Shown here piece by piece: positions 46,601 through 57,234 of a stretch of 64,000 nucleotides of DNA. The stretch covers positions 11,051,287 through 11,115,286 of the forward strand of contig CP136061.1 of NCBI GenBank assembly GCA_032622095.1, in the 5' to 3' direction. Source of the DNA: Siphonodentalium dalli (taxonomy: Eukaryota; Mollusca; Scaphopoda; Gadilida; Siphonodentaliidae). Position 1 is the stretch's first letter. Each line of letters begins with the position of its first letter. The position numbers and the translations under genes are program-made. The notes under the pieces were generated by a model. The model was not told the DNA's origin. It searched no databases and saw nothing but the letters and a program-made list of their open reading frames with translations.

Positions 46601-49600
46601 AATATCTTCGGTCTGTCTCAATAGAACCATACAAATATGGATATCATTGGAACCGGCTCCTTGACCACATTGTGATAGTTACAGTTATGCCCTGTGCCAA
46701 TGCATTCTCTTATATATGCGAGTCGACCATAGGTCGCCTCGCATATATAAGAGAATGCATTGGCCTAAAATAAATCTTTTTTAACACTTTTTACCATTTT
46801 TTCTTACATTCTTTAACAATTTTATAATTTTTAATGTGTTAAGCCAATGCATTCTCTTATATATGCGAGGCGACCTATGGTCGACTCGCATATATAAGAG
46901 AATGCATTGGCACAGGGCCCTTCTGTTGGGTAAAGGGTTAATCTGCCAGTTGACTCGGATGAGTGTAAATATAAGTAATGGATATTGATTTCGTTGCGTT
47001 CTATAGAGTATGGATGCAAGTTCGTCTGAAATTTTTATGTGTGGAACGCTTTCGCACAAAATGTCAGACCAACTTGCATCCATACTCTATGGAACGCAAG
47101 CAAATCAACATATATTTCTTAAGTGGAAGCTGGATCCTGGAGCAACGTACCCCAAAAAACAGCACATTTTATTTATGTCAAAAGTATAACTTAGACAAAT
47201 TTGGAAAATTGACTCCCAATGAGTTAAAAATATGCCAATATGTTCTGATAGGATTATTATGCAGATTGTTGACTCTGTGCCATACTAAATGTACATGTAT
47301 GTCAACTTACGATTTGGCTCAATACCCACAACAGCTCCCTTGGCTCCGATGATCTTGTCAGATAATGACAATATTAAAGGTCTACTTAATTTTTCGAACC
47401 CCCAGATCATAGAATAAAATATATGCCGTATGATACACCATTTGAAAGAGGAAGCTCCAAAACATTGTATTTTCAACTTATTCGATGTAATAAACTGTGA
47501 TCATCTTTATCGTGAGATACTGCTCAAGTTTATGCACAAAGTCTATTATTTTCAATGGAAGGGGAATAACTCTATATATTTAGATATAGAGTTTCATTTG
47601 TTTGAATTCTGTTGCATTCTTGGAGCCATAAGGGGGGGGGGGATTATTTTATGATTTCAGCTATTTTCTATTACTCTATGGGCACCTTCTGAGACACGTT
47701 CCAAATGGTGATGAATTATAGTATTTAAAAGGAGGTAAAGTGGTAACATTTGAATGAGGAATTCAGTGTTAATTTGAATGGGGAATGAGGAATTCAGTGT
47801 TAAATTGAATGGGGAATGAGGAATTCAGTGTTAATTTGAATGAGGAATTCAGTGTTAATTTGAATGGGGAATGAGGAATTCAGTGTTAATTTGAATGGGG
47901 AATGAGGAATTCAGTATTAATTTGAATGGGGAATGAGGAATTCAGTGTTAATTTGAATGGGGAATGAGGAATTCAGTGTTAATTTTTTAGAAAAGATTGA
48001 TCAAAGCTTACAAAGTGCAGATCTATGACCATATCATACCTTTTTGGAAAGTTTGATGACTTATCTAGTAACAACGCGAAGCAGAAGTTTGATTATCATC
48101 CAAGGTTGGATATTATTGGACATTATTAAAAAGTAGGTCACCATTGTTTATCATTGTTTATAATATTTCCATCAAATGTCACAAAACAAAACATAAATGA
48201 AAAATCTGCTTTGCGTTGTCACTAAATATACAATGTATGCTCAAACATTCAAACAAGACATGAAGTATTAATCTGCGATTTGTAAATATTGAGTAATCTT
48301 GTCTTAAAAATTAACACTAATTCCCCATTTAAATGTTGCCTCAAAATATACCAACGCAGAAGATTTACGAACAATTTGTTGATATAGAGCTGAACATACA
48401 TGTACATGTTTTGTTTCCTACCATATACTAGTAGCTCGATTTTGGTAGTTCAATCTTTTATGTCAACGGGCGAGTAAAAATTGCAACTGTAGACAAATTG
48501 GAATAAAATCTAGAGCTGTCATTACGCTGAAACGTTTATGGCACCACATAATTTATGAAATGTTTATGGCACCACATAATTTATGAAACGTTTATGGCAC
48601 CACATAATTTATGAAACGTTTATGGCACCACATAATTTATGAAACGTTGATGGCACCACATAATTTATGAAACGTTTATGGCACCACATAATTTATGAAA
48701 TGTTTATGGCACCACATAATTTATGAAACGTTTATGGCACCACATAATTTATGAAACGTTTATGGCACCACATAATTTATGAAACGTTTATGGCACCACA
48801 TAATTTTTATGATTAAAACGAACAGAAAGCAGTGCATGAAATTTTTAAATACATGTTAAAATACACAATAAACCTTTTTTGGACATTCTATATCTGATTT
48901 CATGTTAAGATAACACAATAAACCATTTGCGGACATTCCATATCCGATTTCACATGTTAAGATAACACAATAAACCTATTCTGGACATTCCGTAATCGAT
49001 TTCATGTTAAGATAACACAATAAACCTATTCTGGACATTCTGTAATCGATTTCATGTTAAGATAACACAATAAACCATTTGCAGACATTCTGTATCCGAT
49101 TTCATGTTAAGATAACACAATAAACCTTTACCAGACATTCTGTATCTGATTTCACATGTTAAGATAACACAATAAACCTTTTCTGAACATTCCGTATATG
49201 ATTCCGAACATTCCGTATGCGATTTTACATGTTAAGATACAAGCCTTGAAATAGGGTGTCTGTCATTTGCAGAATGAGGTCCCCAGAGGGTGAATTTAGT
49301 GATGCTACCCCGCATAGCGGGCTAGCATCACCAAGTTCACCCTCTGGGAACCTCATTCTGCTGAGGTGTAAGCAGAATGAGGTCCACAGAGGGTGAATTT
49401 GGTGATGCTAGCCCGCTATCCGGGGTAGCATCACTAAATTCACCCTCTGGGGACCTCATTCTGCAAATGACAGACACCCTATTTCAAGGCTTGTTAAGAT
49501 AAGACAATAAACCTTTTGCAGATATTCCATTTCCGATTTAATAAGATATACACAATAAACCTTTTGCGGACATTCCGTATCCCATTTCACATGTTAAAAT

Positions 49601-52600
49601 AAGACAGTAAACTTTTTCCGGACATTCCGTATCTGATTCTGGACATTCCGTATCTGATTTCAGAATTACGATATAAAATACAAATGGCACACTTTTTGTT
49701 AGGGGACGGAACATCATGTCTGAAATTGGATTTATTATGACTTCAATTTGTAATTCTTGGACATATTATTAAATGCTCGTAGAAAGGTAGTTCAGTTATT
49801 TATCGACCTACATGTATTTCGATACCAGGAAAAATTCAAAAGCGAATCCATATTATGACGGATTGTCGCCAGAGCGCAAACCACCAGTTTGTTTTAAGGA
49901 ATATGGAATCACGATTTTCAAATGTGTCAACAGTGATTGAAAAGAGTCAGCCCAGTCAGAGGGCCATGGTCACAAGAGTATATCATATTTTTGTAAATAG
50001 ATCGCTTCTAGTGGACATGCATGCTTTCATAGTCACCAAATCCAATCAGAGGGGTGGTCGGTTGCATGTGTCAGACAGACTAATCTAATCAAGATAATCC
50101 TGTGTTGTGATCTGTTGGCCATCTGATCTGGTTGTAAGATATCCATGAGATGTTTTAATGGGCCAATTTGTGACACATTTACATTGAATCTAAGAAATCT
50201 TAAAATTGGGATTCGTTGGTAGTTTCAGGTGTCAAAAGTATCAATTATGTTTTATTTTTTTAGCATGTTGGCACACTTGAAAACAGCTAAACGTTGTTTA
50301 TAATAAGTATATAACAAATTTTTTATAGAAATTTTCGAAATTTGATATTCCATATTCCATAATCTAAATATTGTTTTAGCATGGAAGGAGAGACCTAATA
50401 CACACCTTTTCTTCTTATATGGAGATTTCAAGTCTGCGGTTGGAACCATTTGCTCCCCGGGTCTGGTCCATAAAATAGGTCCATCATCACTCTGCGTCCT
50501 TGACTCCATTTTGACTGACGACCAGTGACCCCAGGGCATCACAGCTCGTAGGAAATAGTCCCTTTCCATCGTATCAAGAATTTTTGGGAAATAGTCGCCA
50601 GCCTCTTCGTTGACCGCACCAACAACACTGACCTGCAGTAGTGCACCTGAGCGGAACGTACCATGACTGTAAGTCCTTCTCATTTCTTCATAACACTTCA
50701 GTATAGATTCTGTCTCAATGTCGGATTTACCAGGGGTACTAACTTTGACAGTGAGATTTGAATAATGTGTCGCCAAAAACTGAACAAAGTCTGGGAACCC
50801 CTCTGCTGCATTATGAACTATACCCATTACAAAGTGAGACTCCCCTTCAGATGGTTCAGTAAACAGCAAGCGGAAATATTCATCAACAAATTCCTTAAGT
50901 TCACCGTCAGAAAGTTTAGAAATTTCATCCTGATATAAATGGACGGTTAAAGCGCCCCCATTTGAGCACCTTTCAATATGAACATACTTTGAATACTTTT
51001 CGCTGATTGGATAATTTGATAGAGACAGTGAAGAACAAGATTGCTGTTTCTTACTACATTGTGTTAGTTTGATGTTTGTGGAGGTTGAATGCTGTTCGTT
51101 ACCACATGGTGCCTGTTTGATGTTTGTGGAGGTTGAATGCTGTTCGTTACCACATGGTGCCTGTTTGATGTCCGTGGAGATTGAATGCTGTTCGTTACCA
51201 CATGGTGCCTGTTTGATGTTTGTGGAGGTTGAATGCTGTTCGTTACCACATGGTGCCTGTTTGATGTCCGTGGAGTTTGAATGCTGTTTGTTACCACATG
51301 GTACCTGTTTGATGTTTGTGGAGGTTGGATGAGATACAGGTGCCTGAATAGTTTGAGTACTTGAACTTTTTGATACTTTAGTCTCATTATGTGATGAGAC
51401 TGTCTTCATAGATTCTTCCTTGTGAAAGTTTGTCTGACATGACTTGGTATTGGTTCTTCTTCTTAGGTTAACCTGAACACCACAATTACTCACAATTTTC
51501 TTGCGAATTGCAAGCTTAGGCACAGTTCCATTAACCTCAACATTTAAGCATTGTAGAGTTGAAACTTGTTTGTCGTCAACTGTCTTCGTTAACAGTTTGG
51601 TATCGTTTTTACTGGTACTTGAGGTTTTGTGATGGTGGTGATGTCGATGGTGATGATGGTGATGATGGTGGTGTTTACTTGATTTGTGATGTGATGGCTT
51701 CTCAGGCGTATCTTTGTCATGTTTTGTTTCTTTCTTAACACCATCAGCAGGACGGCTATTGAGACCTGCTGTAAAAGGCTTATTTTCATCAGGAAGGTGA
51801 TGTTTCTTTCCTCCATGTTTTCTTTCCTTCTCCTCTTCTGAAATCAAAATGACAAAAAAAGATCATGAGTTGGATGACCAAATAAGACCTCTTTTCATAA
51901 ACACTTGGTTAGCAGATTATTCCTCTAAAAGTTCAGTTGGTCGATCAAATTAAAAATGGTTTTAATTAGATGTAAAGGCTCACAAACATTTTCGAATGCC
52001 CAGATCACATTATACACAACATATTCCATAGCATATACCATGCTTTGGAAGAGGAAATATACCAAGGATTATCCCTATTATGGCTGTTAGCATGCGAGAG
52101 CATGAACATTAGTGTCATCGACTCACCGATTAGTAGTCACCCTATAAACTCTGATGGGAAACTAGCATGGTCTGGGGGGGGGGGGGGGGGGTCAGTCAGT
52201 AATAGAGCTTTCCACTCATACTCATATTCACTAGTGGGAGGAGTTTACGGTCGCTACGAGACAAGGTATTTGCAGAAATATTTTGTTTGTCTATCAGCAC
52301 TTTACCTTATGTTATAACAAGCTGAAACAGTCTCCTTGGTGTGCATTGCTTTATACATATTGATATTTTAAACATTTTGATTTAAAAAAAAAAAAATAGA
52401 AATAATTTTTGTTTTAATTAAATTTTTGAATGTTTTTAGATTGAACTCCTTGCTCAATTTAAATTTCTATTTTTTTAATTTAAGAAAAATCTAATTAAAT
52501 TATAGATTGTTTTAAGGTCTTGCTCAATTTAAAAATTGAAAAAAAGTTAATGATTGTATTTTTTTTAGATTGAATTGCTTTCTCAATTTAACATTTAAAA

Positions 52601-55600
52601 TAAAAAATTTAAATAAACTTCAATTGAAAAATAAAATTTAAAAAAAAACCCAACTCCATCAGCCAGGGTACCCCGAGTCACAACACCAAATTTGGTTGAA
52701 ATCGGTCCAGGGTTCTTGGAGAAAAATTGTGAAGAGACAGATACTTCTCTTTTATATACTATTACATGTATACATGTATACCGGTAGCTACACCGGAGAA
52801 CATACATTCTTTTTTTGCCTTTAATTGTGAAAATTATGACAAGTGTCATGCAAAATGAAACGAGAGGCCGATCACGATCGGCAGATGTTTAACCCATACA
52901 TGTACCTTAGCGACAGCGATGATCTATTTTCATATATCCTTAAACCATCCTTTTCATGAGTGCAAAACTTTCAACAATTCACACTTGTGGAATCACACTT
53001 ATTGGGGGCACCTTGCTCCACATAAACACAATGTTTTGATTTCAACCTATTAGGTCACTCCAACACAGATACATGTATGTCTTATAGAGTGATAAAGCTA
53101 ATTAAGCTCAATCCATAGTCGGAGAGAAGCACCATAGCCGTTAAATATAAAATAGTTAAGAAATTAAGTAGATAAACATCATAGCAACTCAATTTATCTG
53201 TTTAGAACATTGGAACATGAAACATAATTAGATCTTGTGTTAATTTTTTATTATCATTGCTCTTTTTTGTTTATTATGTTTTGTGGCAGCTGCATATTAA
53301 AAATGCATAGCAACCTATTAATATTTCACCACTAAAAAACAATCAATACCTGAACAACTACATGTTGTATACAAGTGAGGGATGTATAGACCTGGATATA
53401 AAATATGATTGCTAATGATTGGATATAAAGGTTAATTTTCTTCTAAGCTGATCATTGGAAAGATACAATGTCTGTAAACAGTGGAAATATAATTAAAGTT
53501 ATGGTTAGTATTTTCGAAACCATTCAATCGATACCAAAATCTATACAGGCGAAGAATGTGTCATGATTATCACAGATGTGATTATTTATAGAGTGATCGT
53601 ACCAGGGACACAGGAAGCACCAAAGGGCAAGGAGGACAAACCAGTCAGGAGGGCGCTTTTCGGGTATACACTGGACTCCCCCGGGTCAGTGCAGGGGGAG
53701 GGGGGCAAGTACCCCTGCATGCCCCCTTCTCTGGGTTCCCTGAATCACACACTTATTAAGCATAATCCAAGTTTCATCTCTTATTCAATCTTAATGTACA
53801 TGTATACCGGTATTTCCACTGTGTTGTTCAAGTAATACTTTCCCCAAAACATGAGTTGGCATTTTATGTCACTTCGGTCAAGGTAGTTCAATATTTCTGC
53901 AGCTGGATAAAAAATAAATAGAAAAAAAATAATATCCCAACCTACATGTTTCTACCCTAATTTTTTCACACCGTTGGGCCAAAACAAAATGAATGCGTGT
54001 TTCCCGTAACGAGCCCAAAATAAATAGGGGCGGGCGGTAGGCTTTTCCTTTTATTTTTTTATGGTCTCGTGCGGGCCATGCCTAACCACCATCAAACACA
54101 TACAATGACCCAGAGCAACCGACAAATTGGTGATAAAACTGATATATTGAGGGGAAACATATAAAACAGATAACAGTAGACAGTTTACATGTCCGCATGG
54201 CACGGGGGAGAGATGAATTAATGTTGTAGGGGGGGAGATGAGTGTTGTAGGGGGCGCAGTGGAGAGATGAGTTGTTGTAGGGGGCACGGGGAGAGATGGG
54301 TTAAAGTTGTAGGGGGCACAGGGGAGAGATGAGTAATTTATTAATTAACAGTTAACGTTGTAGGGGGCACATGGGAGACTCCCCAGGGAGAGATGAGTAA
54401 TTTGTTAGTGGACAGTTAATGTTGTAGTGGGTGCGGGGAACAGTCAACGTTGTAGGGGGAGTGGGGGAGAGATGAGTTGTAGGGGGCATGGGGGAGAGAT
54501 AAGTAATCTATTAGTTGACAGTTAACTTGTAAGGGATGCGGGGGAGAGATGAGTTGTTGTAGGGGGCACGGGGGAGAGATGAGTAATTTATTAGTTGACA
54601 GTTAACATTTTAGGGGGCGCGGGGGAGAGATGAGTAATTTATTAGTTGGCTTCAGGGTTTTTGTTGGGAAATGTCAGAACCCCCTATTTCAAACTGAAGT
54701 TCACACCCCCTGAACCAAGCAAAATTTTGAGCTGGGAATATTCATGAGTGGACCTAACACCCCATGAGTGGACCTAACACCCCATGAGTGGACCTTACAC
54801 CCCATGAATGGAAAAATTTTGTTATCACAGGCCCACTGTCCTGTTGGACGTTTTGTAACCAGAAAATTTGAAGTGGCAAGTCGGTTTTCTGTTGATTACT
54901 AGTTAGTGTTGGTATCTATATCATAGTATGTAGCTTATCAGTTATTTAATCATGCATGGCATGTGGAATTCAAATTGTGCACACTATCGACAAAGTAATT
55001 AGTAAAGGTATTATATATGTAATATATATATGTTACGATACCACAATACAACATCCTGTTCATGCAAAGTCATTCCATGGGCTTCATTTTGTGTTTTATA
55101 TCTGTTGTAAATTGCGATTAACATGCATGCGAAAAAAATACAAAGCCCTGCACTTGCTACTAGTAACAATCGGCACAAACTTTCCGAGTTTTCGATCGCA
55201 AATCTTGCATGTTTATGGGGAAGATGACTATTATTTGAGTTAATATTTAGATGTAAATGATATTTCTGGGCTTTATATACCCGGTACATGTATATGAATT
55301 TATGAAACGAGCAATTGAATGTGAGACTGAGACAACATTTATAAGATTTTTATCAACACATCCTGAATTTTGTATGCACCCAGTAAAATTGTGATCTGGC
55401 AATCCGATCATTGTTGTGTTCTTGTGACGAAAAACCATTCTAATTAATGCGCCAAAAATCTGATTCAGTAACTTGTCAATTCTTGAGAACGACATTCGAA
55501 AACAGTGTATTTTGTGCCATCAAACCGGACGATATAACTCCGAACCGGACACCGAAAGAGGAATCTGATTGCATCGATTGTAGCCTGTGGTTATACAGCT

Positions 55601-57203
55601 TGTAAATATTAAAGAGAACACGTCTCCATTTTCACCCAGAGACTTCGAATCGACCCATGTGCGACCGCCATCGTTGAGATGAACTTGTTCGGATCGATTT
55701 GGTTCGATTCGAATCAACCGCGGAAAACATCCATGGATGTTTAATGTAAATATCAACAAACACATGTTTCCGGTCAGCGAAGAGGAACGATAACTCGTGA
55801 TCTTCTGGTATTGCATCAGATTGTATTACAGCCCTGGGAATTAGCCTAGGCAATAGGCAATGCCTAGGTAAAAGCAGAGGCAAAATCAGTTTGCCTAGGC
55901 AATTATATTGCCTAGGTAAAACAAGTTCATTGTGTTACTAAAATTGATTTGTGTCTATCAGAAATAGCACCTCTTTAGCCAAACTGACTTCCTTAAATCA
56001 CTCTTTACATACATGTATATTGTCCTAAAAATGTTTCCATGGCACTGGGCCATTAACTAGCTACCCATAAGGGCACTAGTTTTGGAGATGATTTGTGGAA
56101 TGTATATAATATATATATATATGATGAGTAGTGGCCTGGAAATGTTCTCCAAAATAACTAAGCATTTCAGGTTATTATTGAATCATATTGATTTGAGATG
56201 GCAATATTGTTGCAAAATTGCCTAGGTAAAATCTGTTTTTGCCTAGGCCGATTTCTTTCACCTAGGCAAAAATATTGCCTAGGCAAATTTTCCTTAATTC
56301 CCAGGGCTGTATTATATATAAATATATCAAAGATATTATTTATCTCGCGGGTTGAATCAGATAAAATGGAACCACGCGTACCCTGCTGGACAAAACAAGT
56401 GTCCACTTAACCGCGGTGAAATGCAGCTACACCGCGGCTCCACCGGCTAACTACAGTTGGGTCGCTGTGTACTTGCCATTTGGCCATGGTGTAGTTGCCG
56501 CTGTGTACGTTCATTAAACTGAAAAAAGATGATACGAACCAGAAATCTAACCATGGTGTACATGCGGTCCGGCCGCAGTGTACCGGTAGTTGCCGTTCGC
56601 CCATGGTGTACCATACTTGCCGTTCGGCGCAGTGTACTTGCCATTCGGCCGCGGTGCTCAACTGCAGTTCCAAACTCTGACACCGCGGCCGAATGGCAAA
56701 TACACTGCGGTGACATTGGACACTTGTTTTGTCAAGCAGGGTACATAGTTTGGTTATCAGTGCGGTCGGTCGGTTTTTATAGATTGATTTTTTTTATTTA
56801 AAACCAATAAATGAACTTGGGTCGGGGGGTTTATAAGACGGTCGGTCGGGTTACGGGAAACACGCATCATTTTTGTTTTGGCCTTAGCGGAAACATACTA
56901 TCTTCTTTTTTTTGGCCTTACTAGTATCTCCCACATATCTGCAAAAATCCCGGAATGATTTTTGCGTGTTTTGATTGAGTGATTAACCTTAAGTTGGACG
57001 CCAGTGATTAAAGTACATAGTTGTGGTTGTTGTTGTTTTAGTTGTTGTTGTTGTTGTTGTGAATGGTGATGACGATGAAGCGATTATGATGTCGAACACA
57101 TGATAAGTGTTAACAAGAAGGGCGACGACGGCGATGATAATGATGATGATGATGAAGCTTATGATGATGACGATGATGATGGAACGCTAATGATGATTAT
57201 GTC

Positions 57204-57234
<31 letters not shown>

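Noticed and set aside
4813-49660. CRISPR-like regularly spaced repeats
   Set aside because: The regular arrays are head-to-tail satellites without unique spacers, and the sequence has introns and eukaryotic transposons, so a CRISPR reading makes no sense.
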